A stretch of 19,320 bases of DNA from Cymbomonas tetramitiformis. Its lineage: Eukaryota; Chlorophyta; Pyramimonadophyceae; Pyramimonadales; Pyramimonadaceae. How positions within the stretch are numbered: position 1 is the stretch's first letter; each line of letters begins with the position of its first letter. The notes under the pieces were generated by a model. The model was not told the origin of the DNA and made no database searches. It saw only the letters and a program-made list of their open reading frames with translations. This document shows positions 8,129-17,888 of the stretch, piece by piece. Location: positions 1-19,320 of the forward strand of contig LGRX02027136.1 in assembly GCA_001247695.2 (NCBI GenBank), written 5' to 3'. The position numbers and the translations under genes were made by a program.

Positions 8129-8330
8129 GCGTAGGCAAATGCCATAGAATATGGTAGTATGCGCGCGTAGGCAAATGTTTTTAATGCAGTATGCGCGTAG
8201 GCAAATGATTTTAATGTCGTATACGCGTAGGCAAATGATTTTGATGGTAGTATGCGCGTAAGCCGCAAATGATTTTGATGGTCATCAGTCCCTTCAGCGC
8301 TTCAGTCCGTAGGCAAATGAAATTGATAGT
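8129..8330. repeat. About 30-bp tandem repeat with GCGTAGGCAAATG core
   Basis: Six copies of (G)CGTAGGCAAATG followed by TTTTgATG and GTAGTATGC start at about 8131, 8165, 8195, 8225, 8256 and 8309. Spacing is 30-34 bp, with a longer final gap. The fifth copy has a CCG insertion and the sixth is diverged. Confidence 0.8.
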
Positions 8331-8335
8331 GTGAT

Positions 8336-8568
8336 ATTGGGCACGCGGGCCACGAACGAGCCCAGTGAGGGCCCTGCGCCAAGCCATGATAGCAAGATGA
8401 TTGTGCCTGGCCGCCTAAGATGGTCTCGATGTTAGAGAAAATCCTCTGAGAAGATGTTATATATTCCATATCGAAACGTGTCACCGCGAGTGAAATCGGA
8501 AATTTTGATACCATGCATTCCGATCCCATATTTTCGAAATAACCGGGGTCAAGTCAACGGCTCGACGC
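8336..8568. other. Left flank of the hAT-like insertion, nothing recognised
   Basis: No supported gene. A 75-codon minus-strand frame (8302-8529) is open but has no recognisable motifs. Confidence 0.3.
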
Positions 8569-8576
8569 ATGCCTAG
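8569..8576. repeat. Left target-site duplication of hAT-like element
   Basis: ATGCCTAG, identical to 11050-11057. Confidence 0.7.
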
Positions 8577-8597
8577 CAAGGTATGGTATCAGTTGTG

Positions 8598-8633
8598 CCG
8601 ATATTCTGATATATCAATATATCGGAATATCGG
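8598..8633. repeat. Near-perfect AT-rich hairpin next to left transposon end
   Basis: 17-bp arms from CCGATATTC to GAATATCGG with one mismatch and a 2-nt loop. It lies three bases inside the left inverted terminus and could be a subterminal transposase-binding structure. Confidence 0.7.
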
Positions 8634-8803
8634 TATCAATCGATAACCATTTTTTGAATATCAAAATCATTGGCATCGATTGATCGAACATGACGAAATA
8701 GGCTGCCCACGCTTTGACCCTGGGGGGCAACACATCACATTGAAATACCCCCAGACTCGTGTTTCCGGTCCGGGGTTTATGTTTCTATCAACGCGACCCC
8801 CCA

Positions 8804-8861
8804 ACGTAATTTACGCGTAATTTACGTGTTTAAGGCCATTTGAGATTTACGCGTAAAGCGT
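8804..8861. repeat. 58-bp direct repeat, copy 1
   Basis: Identical to 10139-10196. It contains ACGTAATTTACG twice and the 12-bp palindrome TTTACGCGTAAA. Just outside the pair, GTTTCTAT (8781-8788) and ATAGAAAC (10199-10206) are inverted, so the 1.4 kb between them may be a nested insertion. Confidence 0.85.
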
Positions 8862-8980
8862 ATAGTACAATGGGATTTCACCATAACCCTGAGCGGCGAT
8901 TATCGCTGTTAAAATCCATTGCAAGGAGTGGTATCGAAAGTTTTAGGCCTCATTGATAGTTTTCCGGTAGGCAGAATTTT

Positions 8981-9031
8981 ATATCAATCGATAACAATTG
9001 GTATAAATAGGTATCGATCAATATCGATGGG
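8981..9031. repeat. AT-rich dispersed repeat, copy 1 (second copy about 9380-9424)
   Basis: ATAACAATTGGTATAAATAG followed by GTATCGATCAATATCGATGG recurs, with few changes, at about 9383-9423. Both lie in a stretch where TATCGAT and ATCAAT words dominate. Confidence 0.75.
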
Positions 9032-10072
9032 TAAGTTTGGGTATCGATCGATAACAATAGTTATGAAAACGAACGTATCAATAAATAAGTGCCAAATTCG
9101 ATATATCGATATATGGATATGTTACCACTACTTCTCTAATAACCGCATGGAAGCAAACTACAGATCTAGAACTCTACCGTATTCATAGCAGCCATCAAAG
9201 AGTGCTCAATCGTGCCCTCAATTAAAAGTTCCCGAAGGTCAGAATGGATGCTACTAACCTTGGAAATCTGATACTCTATGTGGTGGAAATCTAATCGAAT
9301 ACTGTTAAGGCCCAATGTGGAATCGATTAATCGTTTAATCGATTTTGACCAATTGTGTCGTTCAATTTTGAATTCATCGATCAATAACAATAGGTGTAAA
9401 TAGGTATCGATCAATATCGATAGGCCCGGGGGGTTATCGATCAATATTCAATATTTCGATATGTGCAAATTTGCTATCGATCAATAACAATATTTCGATT
9501 AATCGATACTATCGAAAATATTGAATATCGATACCACTCCTTCTTGATCCATTGAGAGCGGTGATAAACACCACACAATTCCGATATGCAATAACGCCTT
9601 CATTAGGCTCTGAAACTAGCATATTTATGCATGCAATCATGCTTCAATCCGTAGCAGCCGAACCGAGAGCAGATGTGCAGATCGGCAGAAGTGCCGAACC
9701 TACATAAGAGGTAAGAGCAGAGCAGACAGCAGAGCACAAACAATTATTTGCTCATCTTTAAAAGGTTAAAAATGATAACATATCAAACATGACCACACTT
9801 GAACGAGACTATTACAACAATATCGATTATAGAAAAAGAGAAAATTGAATATTAGGTTACCAGGAAGCAGGACGGAACCAGCTGTGCAGCCAAAGGACTT
9901 ATGGCATTATGCAGTATTCGTATTACGTGTTAGTGCTCTACAGCCAATGTCGGTCATACTTAATAATCGAATTATCCCTCGTCCGGAGACGGAACGTGAC
10001 CCTGGCTGCCAAAGGACAAAGCCGCAACAACGCATCTCATTAGCAAGTCTGTAGTCTGAAGTCTCGCGCTGG

Positions 10073-10124
10073 GCACGAAATCGCGCAAAATCTCAGATTT
10101 TGCGTCATTCGCGTAAAATCGTGC
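10073..10124. repeat. Compound hairpin
   Basis: The inner stem CGCAAAATCT/AGATTTTGCG (10084-10104) has a 1-nt loop. It sits between outer arms GCACGA (10073) and TCGTGC (ending 10124). It lies 14 bp upstream of the second 58-bp repeat. Confidence 0.75.
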
Positions 10125-10138
10125 TGAAACAGGTGTAC

Positions 10139-10196
10139 ACGTAATTTACGCGTAATTTACGTGTTTAAGGCCATTTGAGATTTACGCGTAAAGCGT
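10139..10196. repeat. 58-bp direct repeat, copy 2
   Basis: Identical to 8804-8861. See that entry for the flanking inverted motif. Confidence 0.85.
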
Positions 10197-10269
10197 TTAT
10201 AGAAACATAGGGTTGGACCACCCCCCTAGACCTCGACATTTTGCCATGGGGGTTAGACCCCCCCGTGAG

Positions 10270-10398
10270 CCAACACGCGCGGCGGGGCCAACACGCGCGG
10301 CGGGGGGCCAACACGCGCGGCGGGGGCCAACGCGCGGCGGGTCCCAACATGCGCGGCGGGGGCCAACACGCGAGGCGGGTCCCACGACACGCGCAGCG
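10270..10398. repeat. 17-20-bp GC-rich minisatellite
   Basis: Six full units of CCAACACGCGCGGCGGGG type start at 10270, 10288, 10308, 10327, 10344 and 10363. A degenerate seventh starts at 10382. It sits as a GC island inside the AT-rich transposon. The open frames across it are artefacts. Confidence 0.85.
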
Positions 10399-11049
10399 TA
10401 CCGTGGGGTCTTTTAGTATTACGAGTGATCCGACATGCGCCGCAGGCGAAAATTTTCAAACAGCGACATTGCTGATTCGTATGAAATGCACCATATTCGT
10501 TCTTCACCCCCGGGAAAGCGTGGGCAGCCATATCAATAATTGTATATTTATATATACATTATAACTTGAATAATGGTGAAGATGAGAACATATCGATCGA
10601 TTAGACCTTCCGAATCCGAGATGTCACTGATATTATCGATATCGTCGATATCATTCGATCAATGTTCTATGGGCGCGGGCGCAATGAACTGCATCAGTTG
10701 CTTCGTAAATAGATCATGGCATACGCCCACTTGGGTTTCCAGGTGCATGATTGGAATTTCAACATCACGACCGGAACTTGTGTGTTCGGGGCTCGCTTAG
10801 CATGCTTGATTCGAACAAGACAATCTACCACAGGCCGCTTATTTTGCTTAGACCCGAGTTTGATAGATCAATTGCATCGATATATTGATATATTGGTTGT
10901 CAATTAATAATATCATTATCGATCGATATGCGCCTGTATGTTATCGAAATCAATCGATACGGTAACGCGATATATCTCAATCGATCGTTAGGGTGACGGA
11001 AATATCGAAATCGATCAATAAAGGGGTCGGCAACCGATACCATACCCTG

Positions 11050-11057
11050 ATGCCTAG
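11050..11057. repeat. Right target-site duplication of hAT-like element
   Basis: ATGCCTAG, identical to 8569-8576. The following CAAGG would be the pre-insertion flank. Confidence 0.7.
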
Positions 11058-12235
11058 CAAGGAAGCGCAAAATAAACAACATGAGCATATTGCACATATG
11101 CATACTAGAAACACCATGAGCATCTGATAGTGCACTGTCACCCTTCGCGGAAACGCGGGTGTCAACTTCGTCCACGTTTCCGCTAGGGTTCTTCGGTAAG
11201 TGTCGCAGCACAATATCGTTGTCATAAAAACGAGGCACGTCAATAGAAAATGCCCGCTTGCATTCCACAGCATGTTACATTATACGACATCGGTATGTCT
11301 TGGGCTCGGCCATAAGCCGTTATAAAACCTACGTATATTTTAGTCCTTACCACGCTTTCCTGCTAGCGACTCATCAGTATTCGTTGGCGAAGACGCGGGT
11401 TGCGTCCTTACACCTTCCGCAATTTCGCAATTGTTTTCCGCAAAACAAGTAAGAGTAGCAAAGTAGCCTCACTCGAGATCCGACAACGTTGTTTGTCCGC
11501 ACTTTACGATCAGCAGTTTGTTTACCATTCACCCGCAGATCACCGCCCTTGGTGGCCTTCCTAGCGCGCTTCTTAGGGACATTTAATTCGACACCTTTGA
11601 CTCTGGCCGCAACACTCACTTCTGGCGAGAAAATAGCTTACCGCACGGCAATTTTGACTAGTCCCGCGTATCATTCCAGATTTTCGGGTGTTAGAAATTC
11701 TACCCCGGATCGCCACGTTGTTTGTGGAATTGCACAACACACAGCTGGCAGTGTGGTGGTCCAACGAAGCCGCCCAGGATCGATAAACCAGTCGCCGAGG
11801 TCGGTGGGTGTGTACAACGTGGTTCCCTGCGATATGGCTCATTTCATCTCGCTAGTCGATTGGGCCTGGCACCGCGTCTTGGCATCACTAATACTCGGGT
11901 AAACGGATTTGGGAATCGTTCCTACGAAACACCTTGTTGTCCTTCCGTCTGCAACACCCTGATAAAGGCGCCTATGCATATTTGGTACGATCACGCCTGC
12001 GAACGATGGTTTGGCGAGTTGTTGCTCGGCTGCAATATGTACCCATACCCGGAATCGTAAGGGTTCGGCATGCACTTTCGGGAACTTGTGTGTGGCGTAT
12101 CCTTGGCTTTATCTGCGCACTGAAGTTATGCCACTGAGGCCAGTCTACCCCAAGAGCTGCCGGAGCCATCTCCCCGCCATCAAGCCTGCCCTCACCACCA
12201 TGCTACCTGCCTGCCCCAAAGCCTAGTCGCAGGAG
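11058..12235 (-). other. Unresolved region with scattered possible exons
   Basis: No gene could be assembled. Two minus-strand stretches read like protein. 11268-11099 includes SIDVPRFYDNDIVLRHLPKN and SGNVDEVDTRVSAKGDSALS. 11625-11470 includes VPKKRARKATKGGDLRVNGK, a basic NLS-like run, with a GTGAGG that could be a donor after it. A third stretch near 11790-11660 has CVLCN and further Cys. Phases do not connect convincingly. This may be the decayed host gene or element into which the hAT-like element inserted. Confidence 0.25.
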
Positions 12236-13157
12236 AGCTTGCCCACCCAAAACATTCCAAGCGCTACCACCCTACACCGTTTTGTCTCCACATACTACTT
12301 ATTTTATTCTCGGAGTCATCAAGATATAAACTCGTCAGCATCATTAATCTCTACGATATATATCGCACTGAAAGAAATAAACAGTACAGACAACCGCAGA
12401 ATTACAGCATGATAGTGAATCCTTATTTAGTTAGTGGAACGGCATGCTATTATTAGAAATATGAATGTGGGGTGCTGGAGTACTATTTTTTTAGAAGGTG
12501 CATCGACCTACCGGGAGTGTTTTCTATATATCCATCATACACGTGGGAAATGTACGACATCCCTAAGTAACATGGGCTTTGCCACATGTATATCGAGTTA
12601 TGTGAAAACCCCTACCAATAATATACCGATCGGTCTCAAAACTAACTATTCTAGTATAAATTTTACAAGGTTACTATAAATAAATAAATATATATATATA
12701 TGGTATTACGCTCGAGATTCTTCTTAGATGCCAATCGCGCATTCATTGAAGCTAGTAGCTTTTCTGAGCGGCGAAGATAAACAGTTTAAGTTACGTGTGA
12801 CATAGATCAGCATGCCATTCGCGATCGTCATAAATTAAATATGATGCAAAATGAAGATCTGCCGAGTATCTTCCATCTCGTATAAAACAGTGTTCATTAC
12901 ACACGGATTACGCCGTACACCCTGATGCTCGGAGGAACAAAATATTGCATACACCGTTTATAGTTGGACCACGCTCACCAATCCCCACCCCTGGAAGTGT
13001 GAGCCAGTGTCTGTGTGCATGTGTGAATGGGTTTGGACTTACAGCGAGGGGGAGCTTGCGCGTGTATACGATGCACAATCTTGTACCGCCAATGCCATGG
13101 GAGCCACCGCACCATACATGCAGAGCCTTTGAAACACGCAGCAGCGCACAGAAGGCG
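12236..13157. other. AT-rich non-coding region
   Basis: No supported gene. It contains a short (TAAA)n/(TA)n microsatellite at about 12675-12702. The minus strand has TGTAA at about 13039-13043, possibly a polyadenylation signal of the U-box gene about 190 nt past its stop. Confidence 0.4.
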
Positions 13158-13158
13158 T

Positions 13159-13213
13159 CAGAATTATACCCATCCAGAATTATACTTACCACCTTCAGAA
13201 TTATACTTACCAG
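13159..13213 (-). repeat. Triplicated GGTAAGTATAATTCTG motif in the 3' region of the U-box gene
   Basis: CAGAATTATAC begins at 13159, 13175 and 13196; two copies continue as CTTACC. On the minus strand this reads GGTAAGTATAATTCTG, a strong splice-donor consensus, 22-60 nt after the stop at 13235. It may mark a 3'-UTR intron or simply a short tandem duplication. Confidence 0.6.
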
Positions 13214-13234
13214 CGTCAGTCTCCCTTTGGAATC

Positions 13235-14373
13235 CTAGTTAATAGCGTCACTCGGCATGTCCAGTCGAATCCCTGCTGATGACGGCTGGCTGTCGGCATC
13301 AATCGTTGACACAGGTGAGAGGTCTGCACTATGGCCGGAAGGCAATGGCACCACTGACCGGTGATCCGATGGCAGTGGCACTGACGCTTGTTGATGCAAT
13401 GGTAGGGGTAACGGTGTAACTAACTGCTGATCCGAAGGTGCTGATGGCAGCGGCACCACGGGCCGGAGCTGCGAGGTCCCTGGCGTATGTGCCCTCATCG
13501 AGGTTGCCGCCGCCCCTGACTCAAAGGACGTCATTGCGGAGACTCTCAAGCCACTAATGGCCGCCGCCTGGGCCCCCGGTGCGATCACCGGGGCCGCCAG
13601 GGAAGGTCTCAAGGCATCCCGGGCAGCGGCCTGGGCTCCCGGGGCAATCGCTGGCGCCACCACGGGGTCCTCCAGGGTGGTTGCCGCAGCCACTGGGGCA
13701 GCTTGAGCCTCCGTGTTCGGCGATGCGATCCGCTCGAGCTCCGTTTGGGTCAAATTGGCGATCATGCTCTTCACGATGCGGTTCGGGATGAGATTATTGC
13801 TCCGCAGCTGCTCGTTCGTCATCGGCGACGTCGGATGACCACGGCATCGCGCGAACCAATGCTCGATCGCGCTGCGCTCGTACGTATACCCATCGTCCGC
13901 GATCACCGGGTCCTCCATCACATCCTGCGTGATGGGACACAGCAGGTCTTGGCTGACATTGGTGGCGTCAATCTCCGGCAGGGGCATGCGGCTCACAAGG
14001 GTTGGAGGCCGGCTCTGGCCTGAGCTCTCCTCGGGTTTCGGGCTGCCGTCCTCCGGAGGGGGCTGCTGCAACAGGTGGAGGCCGCTGCTCTGCTCTCCGT
14101 GGCCGTCGTCGCTGGCGGCGGCGGTGAAGGGCGAAACGCCGCTGTCGGGGTCTCGCGAGCCGCTCCGCGTGGAGTACCGCGCGTCGCGCAGGTGGCCATT
14201 GGCGCGGTCCAGGAAGGTGTCCACCTCCGCCTGGAACGACTCCACAAACAGCGGATCGTCCACGACTCGCCGGGAGCGCCGTCGCCGCAGCGTGACATAC
14301 GCCGACACGAGCACCACCGGCACCACGAAACCCACGGTGAAGGAGATCACCATGGTCGAGTTAGAGCCAGAAC
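13235..14373 (-). CDS. Last exon: transmembrane helix and U-box of a receptor-like E3 ligase
   Basis: The frame is open from ATG 14419 (394 codons) to the TAG ending at 13235. I prefer an exon start at 14373 after the acceptor GTGGCGCAG. Numbering from ATG 14419: residues 22-44 (MVISFTVGFVVPVVLVSAYV) form a membrane helix, followed by LRRRRSRR as a cytosolic stop-transfer. Residues 156-223 are a clear U-box: LLCPITQDVMEDPV, DDGYTYERSAIEHWF, SPMT, LIPNRIVKSMI. U-boxes recruit ubiquitin-charged E2 enzymes. The tail (240-394) is Ala/Pro-rich with VPLPS repeats. The exon starts in phase 1 (GT of a Gly codon), matching the phase-1 end of the PAN exon at 16112 and giving a Gly/Ser/Asn linker before the helix. 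If unspliced, 14419 would start a small membrane U-box protein. Confidence 0.85.
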
Positions 14374-14890
14374 CTGCGCCACACACGTGGCATGAACAGC
14401 CGTAAGCGGCGCACGCCATGGATGACCTGCCATATGCGCGGGATGCGCCATGGGGCTCTCGCGTGCATCACGGTGGAAGCTGGCATGCCACACGTATCAA
14501 GTCCGGCAACGTGCGCACATGCGTGAGACAAAGCGCGCGCCCAAGCCAGCGGCAGGCACCCAACAGCGTCGTATCGTATCTAGCAGGGGTGATCTCGTCA
14601 TCATCAATTCCTGAAGGGACCGCCGCTACACTAAGCAGCACACTAAGTGGCATGAGGCAGGCCCTCTGAAGCCCGCACGAGCGGCAGCGGAGGGAGGTAG
14701 AGACCAGCATGCAGGAGCAGGGCGGGGCTGCAACGTTGGATTAAGCTCGCAGTTTGAGCGGCCACTAAGAGATCTTTGAGGGAATCGCGGTGAAGGGCCG
14801 AGCCGCGCGCGCCACATCTCACAAATATGCGGGTTTCACAGTGAAGGGCCGCCACTAGCATGCGCCGCCCAGTGGCTACAACGAACAAGG

Positions 14891-14969
14891 AACGAAATTC
14901 ACACACTGAATGGCATGAGATCAGCCGACAAAGGACAGCCCACCATCATCCCAGTGGATGTGAGAAGCA
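14891..14969. repeat. 79-bp intronic duplication, copy 1
   Basis: Three mismatches from 15600-15678. Flanking blocks are also related: 14976-15080 resembles 15917-16002 (GATACCACC... GATCATTGCCCAAC). This shows segmental duplication inside the 14374-16111 intron of the U-box gene model. Confidence 0.8.
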
Positions 14970-15299
14970 CTTTAGGAGCAGGGCGGGGCCGTGAAAAGAT
15001 ACCACCAACTCATACATATTCCCAACCCAGATGCAAAGCAGCATGGAAAGATGATACAATGTGACCGATCATTGCCCAACAATTGTTAGTCCCTGGGTGA
15101 TGGAGTAGGCGGACCCTGCTGGCATGCCCCCCAGTGGCTCACGGTCGATGGATCGGACCCGCTGGTCCATGGTTATGCCATGAATGCAGTCACACCACAC
15201 GGCATGGACACCCCATGGAAAAAAGCAAAAAAACATGCGGGTACCTAAGTGCTCCCCGCAAAAATCAAGGGAAAACACAGAACGTGGACTTCACCACCC

Positions 15300-15500
15300 T
15301 CTGCCTCTCCTTGCAGCAAAGGCAGACGAATCCACCGAGCTCTCCAAGAGGCAGTGCCCGCCAGAATGGCACCACAGGGACAACCGCTTCCTAAACTCCA
15401 CCTCCACCCGGCGGCCGTCCCCGTTCACAGCGACGCGCCAGTACCTCAGATCTGGGTCAAAGAACACGAGTCCCCCGGCACGTGTAATAACCATGAAGCA
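15300..15500 (-). CDS. Possible extra exon inside the U-box gene intron
   Basis: A minus-strand open frame reads CFMVITRAGGLVFFDPDLRY then WRVAVNGDGRRVEVEFRKR, with LWCHSGGHC after it. It starts just after a pyrimidine-rich acceptor (CTCTCTCTCCGTGCCCAG, ending 15501). The content looks like a folded beta-rich protein, but its phase (0) does not fit between the phase-1 PAN and transmembrane exons. It may be an alternative exon, a fossil exon or chance. Confidence 0.28.
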
Positions 15501-15599
15501 CTGGGCACGGAGAGAGAGCAAGCATCAGACGAATCCAGGGCAGTCACGACACACGGCATGGACACCCTATGGTATAAAACTCAAAACATGGGGGGGGCT

Positions 15600-15678
15600 A
15601 ACGAAATTCACACACTGAATGGCATGAGATCAGCCAACAAAAGCCAGCCCACCATCATCCCAGTGGATGTGAGAAGCA
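15600..15678. repeat. 79-bp intronic duplication, copy 2
   Basis: See 14891-14969; 76 of 79 positions are identical. Confidence 0.8.
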
Positions 15679-16111
15679 TTCAAGCACTTTACAGCTGTAA
15701 ATCAGTCAAATAGAACCCGACCGGGGGGGGCTTTTTGTGCCTTGCTCGCACGGGCCGCATAATAAATTTTCAATCGGAAGCAACATTCAGGTAAGGGGAG
15801 AGAAACTGGTGGGAGGGGAGGGGGTGAGTGCGAAGAGAACGGGAGAGAGCAAAGAAGAGTTGTCATACCGCAAGATACCTGGATACAGACCCGTGACACA
15901 GCTTGACTTTCCTGAACAGGGCGGCGGCGTGGCAAGATACCACCTACTTCGACTCATCACAGACCGCATGGATAATAGTATGTGCCGATCATTGCCCAAC
16001 ATGTCTCCGAAATTCACACGCGCGCGCGGGCACTGGCGTATTCTCGCGAAGATTCGGGGAGGACGCAGGTCAAATCAGAAAGGGACTTGCACGGCTTGGA
16101 AGGGCGCGCAC

Positions 16112-16372
16112 CGCCATCATCCTCACTGGCTTCTTCCGGACACGGAGTTGGGAAATACATCTGGCAATCTTGACCGATGTACTTGGTTCCTGTCTGCTCA
16201 ACCCCCTTCGCCAGATAGCATTTCTTCTCACCCGCGCAGATCGTATAGTGCTTGCACTGGGAGCTGACCTGGCAACGCATGTTGCACTCACTCACGTCGC
16301 CGTAATCCGATTTTTCAAACCACTGCTCATTGCCGCTCACATAGCCGGGTCTGGATGTCGCCACGTAGCACA
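16112..16372 (-). CDS. PAN/Apple-like domain exon of the U-box receptor gene
   Basis: 261 nt, starting after acceptor CGAACGGGCAG and ending at donor G|GTGCGC; it begins and ends in phase 1. The 86 or so residues read CYVATSRPGYVSGNEQW, then DVSECNMRCQVSSQCKHYT, CAGEKKCYLAKG and DCQMYFPTPCPEE. The Cys pattern with C-x3-C-x5-C-x4-C-x5-CYL is typical of PAN/Apple modules, extracellular domains that bind protein or carbohydrate. Joining to the next exon gives EASEDDG-GSGSNST just before the membrane helix, placing the module outside the cell or in the lumen. The open frame continues on both sides (16469-16014), but those parts look non-coding. Confidence 0.62.
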
Positions 16373-16554
16373 CTGCCCGTTCGCACAACCCCCGGCACAC
16401 CAAGTATTGCATCACAGACAGCCTTCGGGAGCTCGCGGCGGTTCTGCGCTCCAAGCTTTCCTGCCCCAATCATTCTTCGTGAGGCCAATCCCGGGATTCG
16501 AGGTTCAAGTGTGCGCCGCTCGCACTGAGCGGAATGTGCCCACAGGATGCCGGC

Positions 16555-16644
16555 GTGGGGGTGAGGTGAGTGCGCCGCGCGGGCAGCATGCGAGCTCCGG
16601 TGGGGGTGAGGTGAGTGCGCCGCGCGGGCAGCATGCGAGCTCCG
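16555..16644. repeat. 45-bp tandem duplication
   Basis: Two adjacent units (16555-16599 and 16600-16644) of GTGGGGGTGAGGTGAGTGCG followed by CCGCGCGGGCAGCATGCGAG. They are essentially identical. Confidence 0.9.
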
Positions 16645-16730
16645 ATGCACTCGAGCCTCTCAAGCACGCCGGTAATGAACCCAGCCCAGGAAAGTCAACC
16701 GCGCAGCTGCGGCTCTCCTGCAGTTCAGAA

Positions 16731-17282
16731 CCCCCTGATCGGGGTCTTCCCCTGATCGGGGTCTCCCCCTGATCGGGGTCTCCCCCTGATCGGGGTCTTC
16801 CCCTGATCGGGGTCTTCCCCTGATCGGGGTCTTCCCCTGATCGGGGTCTTCCCCTGATCGGGGTCTTCCCCTGATCGGGGTCTTCCCCTGATCGGGGTCT
16901 CCCCCTGATCGGGGTCTTCCCCTGATCGGGGTCTCCCCCTGATCGGGGTCTTCCCCTGATCGGGGTCTCCCCCTGATCGGGGGCTTCCCCTGATCGGGGT
17001 CTTCCCCTGATCGGGGCCTCCACCTGATCGGGGTCTCCACCTGATCGGGGTCTCCACCTGATCGGGGTCTCCACCTGATCGGGGTCTCCCCCTGATCGGG
17101 GTCTCCCCCTGATCGGGGCCTCCCCCTGATCGGGGCCTCCCCCTGATCGGGGCCTCCCCCTGATCGGGGCCTCCCCCTGATCGGGGCCTCCCCCTGATCG
17201 GGGTCTCCCCCTGATCGGGGCCTCCCCCTGATCGGGGCCTCCCCCTGACCGGGGTCTCCCCTTGATTGGGGTCTCCCCTTGA
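16731..17282. repeat. 18-bp minisatellite, about 30 units
   Basis: The core is CCCCTGATCGGGGTCTTC. Variants cluster in runs: GTCTTC mainly at 16740-16900 and 16980-17010, GTCTCCA at about 17025-17085, GCCTCCC at about 17105-17210. This shows local unit-by-unit amplification. The last units decay (GACCGGGG, GATTGGGG). It has a period divisible by three and no stops, so six frames stay open. Confidence 0.95.
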
Positions 17283-17359
17283 ACAGCACCAAGCAGCACT
17301 TGCCACGCCTGCCACGTGTCTACTACGGCTGTGCATGGAGGGCAGGTTTTGCCGCGCAC

Positions 17360-17617
17360 CTTGGTCCTGCTCGGAGATGACGAAGGGTGGCACCGGCGAG
17401 GGGAAGGGAGGAGGTGACGGCGGAGTTGGAGGCGGAGATGGCGGGAAGTACGGCAAGGGCGGGCTCGGCGGCGGAGGCCTCGGAGGCGGAGGCGTTGGAG
17501 GGCGCGGGGAGCGAGGGAGTGGCGGAGGAGGGGGTGCAATTGGCGCTTCGTACACGTCCATCTCGGGCTCGGACTCCAGAGCAACCTCGCCGTAGCCGGC
17601 CATCGCGCTATCATCCC
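17360..17617 (-). CDS. Pro-rich linker exon of the U-box receptor gene
   Basis: 258 nt. The acceptor is TTCTGCTGCACCTACGCTGCCACAG-like (pyrimidine-rich, ending CACAG) and the donor is CAAG|GTGCGCG. It begins and ends in phase 1. It encodes an acidic start (GYGEVALESEPEMDVYEAP) followed by about 45 residues of PPPP, SPRPP, PPSPP and PPSPPPTPPSPPP type, then PPFVISEQDQ. Such Pro/Ser runs are typical of hydroxyproline-rich extracellular linkers in green algae. The symmetric phase fits a shuffled extracellular exon. Confidence 0.58.
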
Positions 17618-17888
17618 CTGTGGCAGCGTAGGTGCAGCAGAACCGCCTCATGCGGCGCTTTCATGACGTGGCGCACCATGCCCAATCGGAACTATCGGCG
17701 CAACGGTTCATCGCAATTTAAGCTGTGCCCGCACCAGCGTAGGGTTCAGGGCCCCGAATGCCACACACCACCCGGCACAGCAAATTACACCCGCTGCAGA
17801 CCCCACACCCCGCGCTGTGCGGCGTGTGCAAACCCTACGTTCTCACGTTTGTTCGGTACATCTCACCGCTGGGATCCAAAGCATGCTG

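Larger units (their letters stand above)
8577..11049. mobile_element. hAT-like non-autonomous DNA transposon (2473 bp)
   Basis: The left end is CAAGGTATGGTATCAGTTG (8577-8595). The right end, read inward on the minus strand from 11049, is CAGGGTATGGTATCGGTTG. That is 17 of 19 identical, and CCGA follows in both after a 2-nt indel. The 8-bp sequence ATGCCTAG flanks both sides (8569-8576 and 11050-11057). An 8-bp duplication with termini starting CARGG is the known signature of the hAT superfamily. No transposase domain is visible inside, so the element is probably mobilised in trans. The interior is AT-rich, with many ATCGAT motifs, nested repeats and one GC-rich minisatellite. Both left end and right flank have CAAGG next to the duplication, so the boundary could shift by a few bases. 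Confidence 0.75.
16373..17359 (-). other. Intron (model) filled with minisatellites
   Basis: 987 nt between the Pro-rich and PAN exons. It holds the 45-bp doublet and the 18-bp array listed separately. The long frames across it in all phases arise from the repeat. Confidence 0.5.

Noticed and set aside
10165..10564. ORFs over the GC-rich minisatellite in the hAT-like element
   Set aside because: They are Gly/Arg/Ala or Pro/Arg repeat translations without any domain.
10800..10830. tRNA-like T-arm (minus strand CTTGTTCGAATCAAG)
   Set aside because: The stem is only 4 bp and no acceptor, D or anticodon arms could be placed around it.
13579..14405. Plus-strand ORFs opposite the U-box exon
   Set aside because: They are shadows. 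The minus strand has the full U-box signature and a membrane helix.
16505..17651. Minus-strand ORFs of 200-370 codons with GRPRSG repeats
   Set aside because: The 18-bp array lacks stops in every frame. Only the Pro-rich start (17617-17360) has good splice borders and non-repeat content.
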